The position numbers and the translations under genes are program-made. The notes beneath the pieces were generated by a model. It was not told the DNA's origin and ran no database searches. It was given only the letters and a program-made list of their open reading frames with translations. DNA of 64,000 nt, taken from assembly GCA_947396885.1 (NCBI GenBank), contig OX377206.1, positions 9,478,778-9,542,777 on the forward strand, given 5' to 3'. Source of the DNA: Heligmosomoides polygyrus polygyrus. Taxonomy: Eukaryota; Nematoda; Chromadorea; Rhabditida; Heligmosomidae. Of the stretch, positions 21,151 to 32,277 are shown one piece after another (position 1 is the first letter of the stretch; each line of letters opens with the position of its first letter).

Positions 21151-21954
21151 CCAGAGAAGGGTCTCAGGCGTAGGTCTGAATGGTGGAAATGGACAGTATT
21201 GCGAGAATCTCCACCCTTAATGTAGTAGAAAAACATGTTTCGTTTTTGCTGAGTCCTTGAACCCAAAGAGCTATGCCATCGAAGGGGGTACAGTATCACA
21301 CCGTCACCCGTACCCACCATAACCTGCCGTAATCCGCCGAAATTTGAAAAACGGATGTCAGATTCGTGATCAGCACCCCAAATAATTACCGACTTCGTCC
21401 AAACCTTGCCCAGGGAGGTTATTTGGGGTGCTAATCACGAATCTGACACCCGTTTTCCGTATTACCTGGAGTATGTTAAATTACATTAGGTAATGGTGAT
21501 TAATGGTGAGGTCATGGTCACCGTTTTTGCCCAAACTTCGCATTGAGTACGAACCTGATTCTTATTTGACAAGTTAGAGTGAAATAAATAAGTAGGAGAT
21601 GTGTAGGAAGCGAATTGGTGAAGGAGGCAACGGTCATTAAAAAATGCAAAAAAAGTGCATAGCATCGGATTCGAACATCCGGCCTGTCACCTCTGAAGCA
21701 CCGTCGCGCCCTGCTGAGCCACCGACTCGCTTGCCGCGGAGTCTTTCTGCCACATCCCACGTCAGCCCACGCACGTACGCAGGTGGGCACGTGCTGACGG
21801 AGTGATACTGTACCCCACCTTCGAGGGCCCGTAGCTCTTTTGGTTAAAGGACTCAGCAAAAACGAAACATGTTTTTCTACTATATGAAGGGTGGAGATTC
21901 TCGTAGTACTATCCATTTCCCCTGTTTAGACCTACGCCTGAGACTAATCCCTGG
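21151..21954. mobile_element. Long-inverted-repeat element LTIR-1b (804 bp, TAA target duplication)
   Basis: Ends CCAGAGAAGGGTCTCAGGCG and CGCCTGAGACTAATCCCTGG; TAA flanks at 21148-21150 and 21955-21957. Arms match those of LTIR-1a (AAAAACATGTTTCGTTTTTG on both sides), but the left arm is cut to about 150 bp while the right is about 410 bp and includes the tRNA-like segment with TGTTCGAATCC's complement near 21670. Confidence 0.85.
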
Positions 21955-22162
21955 TAAGAAAAAGGTAGCATAAACCATACTCGGATACTGACTCACAGAG
22001 TGAACGGCCAGTTGCTCAATAGTGAATGATGCTCATGTTTTGGGATACGCTGTCTCCATTGAGCTATGTTTTTCTCAATATTGCACAGCTATGGTAAGAA
22101 AAGGACAATTACCGGATCTACAACCTCTTTACGGTACTGGAGCCCGTACTTGAAGATATGTA
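21955..22162. other. Spacer
   Basis: Nothing recognised. Confidence 0.3.
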
Positions 22163-23029
22163 TTAGGTTGTCCGGAAAGTTCTCAGCGTTTTGTGTTACC
22201 ATTTTTCCTTCCTCTATTATTAAGTAAAACTTCAACCTGTATTTCGCATTAATGCTACTTTCTGTATGTTTATACATTTTCGCTCTATCTGAATAAATAA
22301 ATTATGTTTCAAGGTTGTTTTGTATGTCTGTTCTTGGAGGACTTATTGAAGTATGTCGAAGGAACAATATTTTATTTTATTTTATTTTAATTTCAAATTG
22401 GGACAATCCGCAGCCGAGACTGCTCGACACATCACTCACGTGTGGGGGCCTAATAGTGTAGGAGAAAGCACTGCGCGCCAGTGGTTCAGTAAATTTCGAA
22501 CCGGAGATTTCAGCCTTGAAGGTGACTCCTGAAGCGCTCGACCTATAGCAATAGTGAGCCACGAGTTGAAGGAATTTGTGGAAATTTTTATTCGATTGAT
22601 AGCGGAAGTTAAACAACAAATGTCACGGAAAGGAACACACAGATCCCCATAGGAGTTGAACGTCAGTAAAACTGCCGTTACGGAGGCTTTGAAGCGCCTC
22701 GGGAAAGTGAAAATCTCGAAAAGTGGGTGCCCCACGAGTTGAGTGAGCGGCAAAAATCGTCACTTTTCGAGATCTGTTCTTTTCTACTTTTACGCAATAA
22801 AACTGACCCGTTTTGGATCGAATCATCACTTGTGATGAAAAGTGGATTCTGTGTGATACCAGAAAGCGTTCCGGATAGTGGTTGGACGCCGACTAACCCC
22901 CTCGACATTTTTCGAAGGTGAATGCCGCCAAAAAAAGGTAATGGTGTGCGGTGGTCGGCGGCTCGGGTGATCCATTACAACTTTTTGGCACCAGGCCGAA
23001 GAAACAATCACTGCAGTGTCCTACTGTAG

Positions 23030-23486
23030 GCCCTAGTTTATACTTGCGCCGCCACGCGGCGTGGCACCACGATCACCATAGATATCGATTTTTCGCGCCG
23101 CCTGCTCGATATAGGCCCATGCACACTTCTGCGACACCGCGGCGAGAGGAGCGACAGTCACCTCCGCGAAATCCGGCGGTCGCGGCGCGGTCGCGTTAGA
23201 GCACTGTTTTAGGCAAAGGGACCGACGTCCCCGTAGATGCCGCGCCGCCAGGAATGGTTTGAACCATTCCAGCCTGCGGCACTCAGCGCGGCATCGCCGG
23301 CGATAGGCGCCGCGATAGTCGCAAAAGTGTGCATGCCCCCCTCTGCGGCACGTGTCGCTATGTCGCGCCGCGCCCATCGCGGCCCTATCCTTCATCATGG
23401 CCGTGCCGCGCTATCGCAGAAGTGTGCGCGGGCCTTATCCTGACCATCGTGCCGCGCCGCGCAGCGGCGCAAGTGTAAACTAGTGC
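23030..23486. mobile_element. MITE-A copy 2, enlarged by a nested MITE
   Basis: Ends GCCCTAGTTTATACTTGCGC and GCGCAAGTGTAAACTAGTGC; right flank TAA, left flank TAG. It is 457 bp instead of 135 because another element lies at about 23113-23436. Confidence 0.88.
23113..23436. mobile_element. MITE nested inside MITE-A (about 324 bp)
   Basis: Inverted ends GGCCCATGCACACTTCTGCG and CGCAGAAGTGTGCGCGGGCC, GC-rich arms, and a small palindrome GAATGGTTTGAACCATTCC near the middle (23253). It interrupts the TCGATATCC region present in other MITE-A copies. Confidence 0.82.
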
Positions 23487-23948
23487 TAAGGGGACCGACG
23501 AAATGCACCGAAAATTGCGTCGACTTCAGCCAGCATTGGTCAACAGAAGAGGTCCGATTCTGTTGTACGATAACGCCCGCGCACGCGTTTCACAAATCAC
23601 CATTCGAATTTTGAACGAATTAAGGCTTGAAGTTCTGCCTCACCTGCCACATTCTCCAGACCTCTCACCAACCGACCACCACCTTCTCAAACACTTTCGG
23701 AACTTTCTAGCTGGTAAAACCTTCACCAACCAGGACCATGCCGAAACAACAACTTCCTCGGATTTTTTTTTTCGGATCTCGACCAACTGCTATTTTCGCT
23801 GATGGAACAAGTCGACAGGTGTCCTGTTGGTAAAAGTGTGCTGATTCGAACAGTGCTTATATCGACTAAATCCGATAAGATTTGGGAATGTTATGCTAGT
23901 TCAAAGTGAAGCACTCAAAACGCTGAAAACTTTCCGGACAACCTAATA

Positions 23949-25494
23949 CATATATACGGGCCTATAAAACCTACAATAGCACTATACCGTGGTTTTAGAA
24001 AGACAATAGATTTGAGACTTATAATGCCTGGACAATGTCGTTGCAATCAACTCGGACGATAGGGGAGGGTCGCAGCCGTCAGGTTTTGTAGCTCGCCAAA
24101 GATATGTCTTTCGAAAACCCATGGATGATACCTGCATCATTGGATAGATCCATCTTGAAGCCATATTGAGGTTTCCTTTGCATTTTTTCGTGTTTTGTTG
24201 TTTCGTTTGTGCAAGACCTCCAAATAAATAAATCGTTAAATATGCTACCGAACCCACCACGATTATCATAAGTCATAAGTATCTTATACGGTAAATGCAC
24301 TATATTGATTGACATTGACTGATATTATCGATCTCAAACGATTGCGCTGACCATGCTCCTTCCATATACCGTCGCTTGCTTGCTATGCATTTGCATTTTC
24401 AACCCTGAACTTTCATATAATTAAACGAACCTCATGTAGTACCAACAGCTTAGTTCTGGAAGCAGAAGAACAGTCTTTTAGGGAATAGGGCGTATTTCTC
24501 AATCTTTCTCTAAAACCTTAATCTTCTTGACCAGCTCTCTACGGGCCACAACTTCGTACTGTGCCTGTAGATGACTTAACACATTTCACATAATAGGATT
24601 TATCACAGAAAGTTGTCAACTACATCAATAGGATCGAATAGAAGCAAGCCTACGTTGCTTCTGAGCGATCTTCGCTGAGTTACGAACACCGGCGTATGAA
24701 AAGAAGTCCGAAAAAGTCAAAAAACAACAATGTAGCGTTAAACACCAGAGCGAAAGTCATCAAACATAATAATCTAGCAGTTGGCACTGCGTTCCATTAT
24801 ATCAGAGAGGGGAATAGATCGCAGAAAATCGGTTTTGTCTACCGGACATGAAGCACGGGTGAGAGAATAAAACGTACAACAAATACTGGAGATTTTACAA
24901 GTTGTGTTAAAATACGCTGACTTAGCCACAGAACACTATGCTACACACGAAAACGCTTGCAATGCGCTCCGACACGATCGCGCGCATATTGATTGCCATA
25001 GGTTACCAATCAATACCGTCGCGCACGTTCGTCTTGAAATATACCAAAGGCTTGAAATAGTATAATCAATATAATCAACCAGACAATTACACTAAAATAA
25101 AGATCAAACAAAAAAGCGTCTAGACAACAACTAAACACAGTAGAAGCAGAATAAAGTAGCAAGGCGAGTGAGAGTGTCATAAAATGGCCTACCCGTAGCG
25201 TATGCGTGCTGGAGAACGTCAGCTGATATGATCAGATCGAAACGTTAAGAACGAAAAAAGTAAACCTTAGGAAAATGTAGTTTAGACGGATGGCGTTCCT
25301 CAACGACTTGGACGGGTATAGAAGTGGTGCAAAAAGGTGTAGGGTTAGTTGGGAAAAAATTGGAGACAAAAACTGAACGAGTAAATGAATCGTAGCCGAG
25401 AGGAGGAAATCGACGAGGAACGAGGTAAAACGCTGCACACACACACGTACACACGTACACGCACACAAAACATCTATGAATGAATCGGAACTTA
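23949..25494. other. No recognisable gene
   Basis: AT-rich spacer. An (AC)n-like run lies at 25435-25470 (ACACACACACGTACACACGT). No exon-like segments recognised. Confidence 0.4.
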
Positions 25495-25629
25495 GGAGGC
25501 GGGATTTATACTTCAGCCGTTGGGCGGCGCGGCGTTATCGATATCGATTAGGCGTTGAGGACGAGGACGATCAATATTGCTAGCTTTGGCAAGGCCGCGC
25601 CGCCAGGCCGTTCAAGTACAAATCCAGCT
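25495..25629. mobile_element. Single MITE-like palindrome
   Basis: GGCGGGATTTATACTTCAGC against GTACAAATCCAGC, with GGGCGGCGCGGCG against CGCGCCGCC inside. Related in style, not clearly in sequence, to MITE-A. Confidence 0.6.
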
Positions 25630-26224
25630 TTAGCAGTAGTAGTAATGGCATGGAGAAGAGAGGGTGAATGACAGAAGACGTCTCCCTCCACGCTGTTGAG
25701 ACTAACGAACGAACAATCATTTCGTGGCGCATTAGCGCCGGCTTAGCAATACGATGAAGCGATGATGCCGGAAGAATAACATGCTCTGCTGCTCCAGCTC
25801 TAGTACTAGCTACACAGCATCGGTGTGGGTGTGGCAGCCAGCAGTCACGCAGACGACACTTCTACCAGAAGGTGAAAACGCACTAGAAAAACAGCAGCAC
25901 ATGACACGGTATGACATGTCATGACTTGATTGCCTGAGTGATAGCGGTTCGGTTACATTACGTTAGATTAGGTTAGTTAGTGTGTTAGATAAAACAATCA
26001 CATAATCGCAGAACAAAACCACGACGACAACGACAACGACAATGACAATGATGACAATGATGATGATGATGATGATTGTGATGATGGTGATGACGAATGA
26101 ATGAACAATAATAATAATGAACGTGAAGGAAAAAAGAAAACATATGATATGATACCCTTACTAAATACAACTACATAACTTCAATATTCGACATAATCAA
26201 TAACAATCTGTCTGGAGAAGATGA
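25630..26224. other. Region 3' of the MCT-like gene; GAT microsatellite
   Basis: Immediately downstream of the stop, so it should hold the 3' untranslated region. A GAC/GAT-rich run (26020-26100, e.g. GATGATGATGATGATGATT) is the only repeat. No standard poly(A) signal was seen on the minus strand. Confidence 0.5.
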
Positions 26225-26370
26225 TCAGTTCGCTGCTACTGCCTCAGTCAAAACGGCGTTTTGACTGTCTTTTTTCAGCAGTTCATCCTCTGCATCTTCT
26301 TCATTCACTTCTTCAACGGTGCCGCCCTTGTTTTTCTCATCCTTCAGCCTTCGCTTCTCCTCTTCGATTT
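26225..26370 (-). CDS. MCT-like gene, last coding exon (C-terminus and stop)
   Basis: Starts IEEEKRRLKDEKNKG, then an acidic stretch (EEVNEEDAEDELLKKD), ending AVLTEAVAAN and TGA at 26225-26227. Acceptor ATATTATAG. The tail is rich in Glu, Asp and Lys and probably helical. I saw no canonical AATAAA on the minus strand in the next 300 bases. Confidence 0.85.
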
Positions 26371-27386
26371 CTATAATATTCACATTGAAATAAGAAACTT
26401 GCTGCCTTTCTTCAGTGTTTCTAAAGCTAGTCAGAGGGCGGCACCTTGACAATCAGCGCGTAAAATCGCGCAACGGTAAGCAATCAATACTTGTAACTGT
26501 TTCTATTGATCATCTCTGCGGCACGCGCATCTCTCTTCTTCATCTTTGCAGCATGGTTTCTGGTGCGAAAATATGAAGAAGCAATGGCATTTAATAATAG
26601 ATTATACGAGACGTTGTACATCATACAAAACACGCATTTCTTATGCATTGATCGTTCCATACATCAATAACAAGTTTCGTATGCATGGCTTCGCACAGAG
26701 AATAAACGCTCGGGTCGCCAAGGAAGGGTGCAAAATGTTTACATGCAGATAGGTGAACGTGATCGATTATCGATTGCTTATTCTGCTTGATTCCTCACAT
26801 CAGGAAAACGCAAATACGAGAGCATTAGAAAGTAAGAAAAGAAGAAAAGTGAAAACGAAGAATTAATGAGGATAGATCATACAAAACAAAGAAGGAAAAA
26901 AGAGCCATGAGAAAATAGAAAAGGAAACTACTGCCGTGCACCCTCACCAGCATAATGCAAGCACTTGTGTAGTCCACCTGCTCAAGTGGTGCATTAAGTT
27001 GCGGTAACGAAAAGAGGTGGAACGATTAAAGTAAAGGATGCATTCTGAGGGGAACGCGCCTGATCAATACATATTTTAGCGCCTAAACATTCCGATCAAT
27101 GGCTGTCGCAAGTCAATCCCTGCTATTGGTTTTTTTTTGCTTTGATAGAATGCAAAAAACAGAGAAAAGTGGTGGAAGCTGCACATTTTCTAAAGTGTAA
27201 ACAATCACTCAAACGCCGATAATCAATAACAGCAAATTATTGATTCCTATTGATCGCTTGCTACTACTCGGTTTCCACACAAATTGCTTAGTTGGTCGTA
27301 ATCTTGTTATTTTCAACAAATGATATGTCTGGATTTATCAAACCAGTATAACTACGTAGATCAGCATAATAAATAAATAAACTCAC
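26371..27386 (-). other. Last intron of the MCT-like gene
   Basis: AT-rich intron with GTGAGT donor and ATATTATAG acceptor. No mobile element recognised, in contrast to most other introns here. Confidence 0.7.
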
Positions 27387-27515
27387 CCTGCAGTAACGCA
27401 TGTTGTTGTCGAAGACTCTGAATCGTCCTTTGGTATTCGGTGAGATTTTCTTCAGAGTGCTCGGTCAAAACGGAAAGCTTGCCGGATACGTTGTCCATGT
27501 CCTTTGGATCATCTC
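27387..27515 (-). CDS. MCT-like gene, exon 15 (C-terminal tail)
   Basis: Encodes DDPKDMDNVSGKLSVLTEHS then EENLTEYQRTIQSLRQQHAL, a charged, heptad-like cytoplasmic segment. It is too short for a naive ORF scan and was found by splice signals: acceptor AAACTTCAG, donor GTGAGT. Phases fit both neighbours exactly (G-GA giving Gly; G-AA giving Glu). Confidence 0.85.
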
Positions 27516-27750
27516 CTGAAGTTTATCTTTGAGATTTGTGGAGTGTTTTCGAAATCAAACCCAACAGATTATAAATAATAGGCTTTCAGTCAAAATTTTG
27601 AGACGCTTTTCAGACATCTGCTACTGAATTGTCGCACTGATAAACTAAAATTGTGTCAAAAAGTAGAAAAACTATAAAGTGAAGCTCTACAAATTCAGAG
27701 CCTTTGAACTGAGCACTTTCTAGACAGCTCGTGTCATGTGTTGAAGAATA

Positions 27751-28036
27751 AAAGGATAAAGACGCGTCACTCAATCCCTTTTGGGATGCGCCACGCATTC
27801 AACTTCTAGGGGATGTCGTGGAGGCGATTTGAATGCGTATTTGGCCATACAATGTCTTGCGGTGGCCAGCCGATGAACAAGTCAGCGTTCTATCCTTCCC
27901 AGACAAGTCTGGTACCAATTCGCCGACCCCGGAGAGATAGAAGGCTTGGTTGGCCTGGACGGGAAATTCGAACCAGGAACCTGGTATCGGGTGCACGCGA
28001 CAGCCGGCGCCTCCTCCGACTGTGCTACGCGCGCCC
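27751..28036 (-). mobile_element. SINE-1 with a 13-bp target duplication, intronic
   Basis: Bounded by GTGTTGAAGAATA at 27738-27750 and 28037-28049. Near-consensus copy with both Pol III boxes, in the same orientation as the host gene. The very clean duplication suggests a recent insertion. Confidence 0.95.
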
Positions 28037-28049
28037 GTGTTGAAGAATA

Positions 28050-28906
28050 TGCGCTCGAATGCTAGACGCCCGACCGTTTTATCACACAGTCGGAGCCACC
28101 CCTGTGGAAATTATCTTAATTAGTTCTCATTAGAGATGCTAATGAGTCTCTTTAAGCTAAAATTCATTTAAATTTCTCCGCATTGCAAAGCCTGAAATTC
28201 CACAGAAATTCTTAAGTCGAATGCCCTAAAGCATCTAAGGTGATGGATCCTAATACCGCTTATGGTTAGACCACCAAATAGGTTTTAATTTCGTCTTTTC
28301 AATATCTATATAACTTGTATTTTAAACAAGACATCATTTATTGTAAGCTGTACAAATTTTTAACCAAGGAAAACGTGTTTGGAGTCAAAGTGGTCTCGTT
28401 TGAACAAAAGCAAATCGTTCTTTTATTTCAACTCAATTCATAATAATAATAAAATCACCTATACCAGTGTTTTAAAGAAGAAATGACAACACTCCTTGTT
28501 TGCATACAATCCTTATCCTGTTGGATGAGACAATATTTCTAGATCTATTCTGAAGTTTCTCCATGTAAAGAATGTTCCATATGCCACCCTTATCGCAATG
28601 TTTATTTGATTGATAGTGAATTTTAATTTACCTACCGTTGCTCAGTTGAAAGAGAATTGGAAGCTTCTATTTTAAACGTTTATGCTATTTCTATATTTTT
28701 ATGCATCCAAGCTGCATTTACACTACCAATCGAATACACATCGCGATGTACCGTACGTGTACATGACGTATTCTTTCCAAACGACACACCACCTAATTAT
28801 CCGCATCTCAGCATCTTATACCAAAAAATGTTTTCCAGAACAAAAAAACTTTGTGCTTGCTAAAACCGTCTAGTATTTTTTAACCCCTTGAAAAGATTAG
28901 CTCTTA
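28050..28906 (-). other. Intron sequence, nothing recognised
   Basis: AT-rich intron without repeats I can name. Short open frames at 28657-28873 lack splice signals. Confidence 0.4.
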
Positions 28907-30078
28907 CAAGGGAAGGGACTGAAGCGTATGTCAAACGGGGGGAGCGAGTCATACAGGGGAATCCTCACCCCTCAATTGGTTCGAAAATGTGTTTATTTTT
29001 TGCCAAGTCGTTAAACCCAAGTAGTAGGGCGTCACAATGGGATACGGCACAACACGGTTTGTTGGACTTGTACGCCCGCGATGCGCCTGCTGCCAGTGGC
29101 TCGGAGCGCAAGTGGGGTGAGGTTCAAGTGAGGTTTGACTCATGTGACAGAGATCGGGGTTTGATTCCTCTGCGCTGCTGCATTTTTGCATTTCGACTGA
29201 GTAGTTGAGATTTGGAAATTCTGACGTCTATTCCATTTTCAGACATTTTTACGTCTAATTTTCCAGCTAGATGCTGTGGTATTCAACATGATGATGTAGA
29301 AATTTTCAACATCAGTGACACACAGGGTATCTGATGGAGATTGGATTTGTTATAGCGACATTGAAGGTCCTGTTGCTGGTGTACCGAATCCTGTGCCATC
29401 GTCGCGTGGAAAAACTGGTTGCTTATGCCTGGTTCAAAGCTGGTTATACGACGTCACATCCTGGTCTCTTTTAAAACCCAAGCAAGATGGTTTTTCCCGA
29501 TGTCAATGGTCCATGTAGAGAAGCAAACTGTGAGGAACCTGTAGATTTTATACGCTGTCTGCATTGTGACCAGTGCTCCTGTTTCATGCACCTTGTGCCT
29601 GTCTATCACTGGTGTTGAGCGTTCATACATCATTATGTTGAGTAGTTTTCTCATTGTCTTGTGGTTAGAAAACCGATCAGTAATAAACAAGTCGAAAGAA
29701 AGTTATTCTCCACAGCGTACAGCTGGAAAATGCGCAGAAAACGTCTGAGAATGGTATAGACGTCAGAATGAACCAAACCTCAACCAATCAGTTGTGGTGC
29801 AAAAATCCGACAGCACAGAGGAACCAAACCCCCGACCTCTCTCACGTGAGCCAAACCTCCACCCAACTGCGCTCCTACCCATTGGTTTCAGAGACATCGC
29901 GGGCGTACAAGACCCACAAACGCGGGCTGCGCCGTATCCCTTTGTGACCCCCTACTCCTTGGGTTTAACGACTTGGCAAAAAATAATCACATTTTCATAC
30001 TAAATGAGGGGTGCGGATTCCCTCTATATGACTCGCTCCCCCCCCCCGCTCAGACATACGCTTCAGAACCTTCCCTTG
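28907..30078. mobile_element. Long-inverted-repeat element LTIR-2 (1172 bp, TTA target duplication)
   Basis: Ends CAAGGGAAGGGACTGAAGCG and CGCTTCAGAACCTTCCCTTG, flanked by TTA (28904-28906 and 30079-30081). Arms extend about 310 bp (28907-29215 and 29770-30078), including matching TTGCCAAGTCGTTAAACCCA. A tRNA-like segment lies in each arm. No transposase. Confidence 0.87.
29085..29175 (+). other. tRNA-like segment in LTIR-2 arm
   Basis: A-box-like GGAGCGCAAGTGGGG and, about 40 bases later, CGGGGTTTGATTCCTC, one mismatch from the B box. The opposite arm has GGAGCGCAGTTGGGTGG and GGGGTTTGGTTCCTC on the minus strand. Confidence 0.5.
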
Positions 30079-30316
30079 TTAATATAAAATAAATTTCCCA
30101 AAACATAAGACTATTTTGACTTCCTTGGAACGCGGCTACTTGGACTTCCAATACGACTAATTTCGCTTAAAAAATGCCCAGCTTAGTCAGAAAAATGACC
30201 AGTTTGGGAGGAAAAGAGCTCAGTATGATTCGAAAAAGACCCAGTTTAAAATGAAAATAGCATATGTATAGAGACATTGCCAAGAATATACCAAGTCACT
30301 CGACCACAGTACTCAC

Positions 30317-30451
30317 CTTCGTTGGCGCCGTGACTTCTCTTCCACTTGTGCACGAACGGAATTGCACACGAAATTAATCCTGACACAACAATGACGAAGC
30401 CGGCAAAGTAGAACGCTGCTGCATACGATTGTGTCACGTCATAGACCAGAC
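30317..30451 (-). CDS. MCT-like gene, exon 14 (helix 12)
   Basis: Encodes LVYDVTQSYAAAFYFAGFVI and the rest of helix 12, then the basic segment HKWKRSHGANE. DxTxSYxxxFYxAG is the usual entry to SLC16 helix 12. Acceptor GTGTTTAAG (an AAG, less usual), donor GTGAGT. Confidence 0.92.
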
Positions 30452-30659
30452 CTTAAACACTTCTATTAGATCTGTGCCGGTTTTACAACAGGAAAAAATC
30501 GGTTCATCCAGAAAGTTCTATGAATGTTGGACTAGCGCTGCAACATTAAAATGCGGCGCTGAAAAACAGGCTGTTTGAATTACCGTAAAACAGGGCTTGC
30601 TTATAAATGTTATCCTAGATGTGAATATTTGGATGCATACATTATTTCACTATAGAAGC

Positions 30660-30955
30660 GTTGTAGCGCACTCGGAGGAGGCGCTGACGTTGCGAGCAAC
30701 TCGAATCGAGGGTTCATGGTTCGGGTCCTGTCAACGCTGACCAAGTCTTCTAACCGTCCGGGGACAATGAATGCTTTTAGGCTTGCCCAGGAAGGGAAAA
30801 ACTGACTGAGATGATCAACGGCTGGCCACCGCAATTCATTGCATATGCCAAATACACACTGTACGAACTCGAATCTCTTCCATGATATCCTGTAGAAGAA
30901 GAATGCTTAGCGAATCCCAAACAGAGATCGATTAAATTAACGTCGTCCTTTTTTC
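30660..30955 (+). mobile_element. SINE-1, diverged, intronic
   Basis: TAGCGCACTCGGAGGAGGCG, GGTTCGGGTCCTGTC, GGCTGGCCACCGCAATTCAT and TAGAAGAAGAATGCTTAGCG; the body lacks the GGTACCAGAC block. It lies in the intron between exons 13 and 14. Confidence 0.8.
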
Positions 30956-31057
30956 TCTCTTCTCTGGCACAACTTCCTAGGACTACGAAATCCCGTGTCG
31001 ACCCCAACACATTCATACCCAAACCCAACCATATTTTTCTGCAGGCACTTCCTGCGT

Positions 31058-31355
31058 CGAGGGCGCATGTAGCGCAGTCGGAGGAGGCGGCGATTGTCGC
31101 GTGCACCTGATACCAGGTTCCTGGTTCGGATTTCCCGCCCAGGCCAACCAAGCCTTCCATCCCTCCGGGGTCGGTGTATTGGTACCAGACGTGTCCGGGA
31201 AGGATAAAGCGCTGACTTGTTCAACGGCTGGCCACCGCAAGTCATTGTATGTCCAAATACGCATTCATATCGCCTCCACGACATTCCGTAGAAGTAGAAT
31301 GCGCTGGCGCATCCCAAAAGGACTGATTAACGCTGTTCTTTATCCTTCATCCTTT
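31058..31355 (+). mobile_element. SINE-1 with an 11-bp target duplication, intronic
   Basis: Direct repeats ACTTCCTGCGT at 31047-31057 and 31356-31366 fix the limits. Contains TAGCGCAGTCGG, CTGGTTCGGATTTCCC and a tail TTTATCCTTCATCCTTT. Confidence 0.95.
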
Positions 31356-31366
31356 ACTTCCTGCGT

Positions 31367-31743
31367 TCCAGTGGGTATCATTCTTCATAAAAAAAATCAG
31401 TGGTGGTATACTGCTTTTGAGAGGCGAGGTATGGCTCAGATCTCTTTAGGAGAATGGTGGCCTTTTCGCATGCACTTGGTCAGGAAAAACTATAAAGTAT
31501 AGAAATAATTGCTTCAGATTCGCAAAGAAACTTTACGATACGAACAGCTCCAAATGAAATTCTGCGACAGTGTGGACCGTAATGGGTCAGAACGCTAAAT
31601 GAGCAGCTTAATGGAGAGAGAGAGAATAGAGAATAGAGAATACGTGGATACTGGAGCATGACGGAATAATACAATTCTACAAGAACCGCCATGTGACTGA
31701 AGTCTTCGTGAACCGACTTTCCACGTGGTAAGTAACAGCTTTG
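31367..31743 (-). other. Intron spacer with a GA-rich run
   Basis: GAGAGAGAGAATAGAGAATA at 31614-31645. Nothing else seen. Confidence 0.5.
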
Positions 31744-32040
31744 AGCGTGTAGCGAAGTCGGATGAGGCACCGACTCTCGCATTTATCCCGAATCAATTCA
31801 TGGTTCTGTAGCTTTCACCCAGGCCAACTAGGCCTTCCATCTCTTCGGGGTCGTTGAATTGGTACCAGACTCGTCTAGATACGACAAAAAAACTGACTTA
31901 TCCATCGGCTGGTCACCGAAAGTCGCTGTATTGGCCAAATATACATTCAATTGGCCTCCACGACATGCAGTAGAATAGAATGCGTGGCGCATCCCAAAAG
32001 GTGATTATTAGCATAGTCCTTTATCTGTCCTTCCTTTATT
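31744..32040 (+). mobile_element. SINE-1, diverged, intronic
   Basis: GCGTGTAGCGAAGTCGGATG, TTCATGGTTCTGTAGCTT at the B box position, GAATTGGTACCAGACTCGTC, GAATGCGTGGCGCATCCCAA and a tail TCCTTTATCTGTCC. Confidence 0.87.
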
Positions 32041-32277
32041 TATAACTGGTCAGCAATCACTTGTGGCCACTGGGATACTTTTAGTTACTCATAAAGCACT
32101 TTTGGTTCTATCCTAGTCGGAAGGGGCAACCGTAAAGTGTAAACTGCGGACGTCATCTCATTCCACACAGCCATATCTCCTAAATTTGAAGGAAAGCCCT
32201 GTGATCATAGGACAGCAGCTGAAGCTCTCGTAGAAAGTTCGCAGAAGCAAGGGATTGAAGACGCAGACCACTATGTA

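Larger units (their letters stand above)
22353..23800 (+). pseudogene. Mariner transposase, many stops, split by a MITE (MLE-3)
   Basis: Opens MSKEQYFI, with KLGQSAAETARHITHVWG and RQWFSKFRTGDFSLEGDS in the N-terminal DNA-binding part. It has several in-frame stops and shifts before the MITE at 23030. After it, LRRLQPALVNRRGPILLYDN, then LPHSPDLSPTDHHLLKHFRN give the second and third catalytic Asp regions. Inactive. Confidence 0.9.
22163..23946 (+). mobile_element. Mariner-like element MLE-3, interrupted by two nested MITEs
   Basis: TIRs TTAGGTTGTCCGGAAAGTTC and its complement at the right end, flanked by TA (22161-22162 and 23947-23948). Total 1784 bp, of which 457 bp is a MITE-A insertion, leaving about 1.33 kb, a full mariner length. 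Confidence 0.94.
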
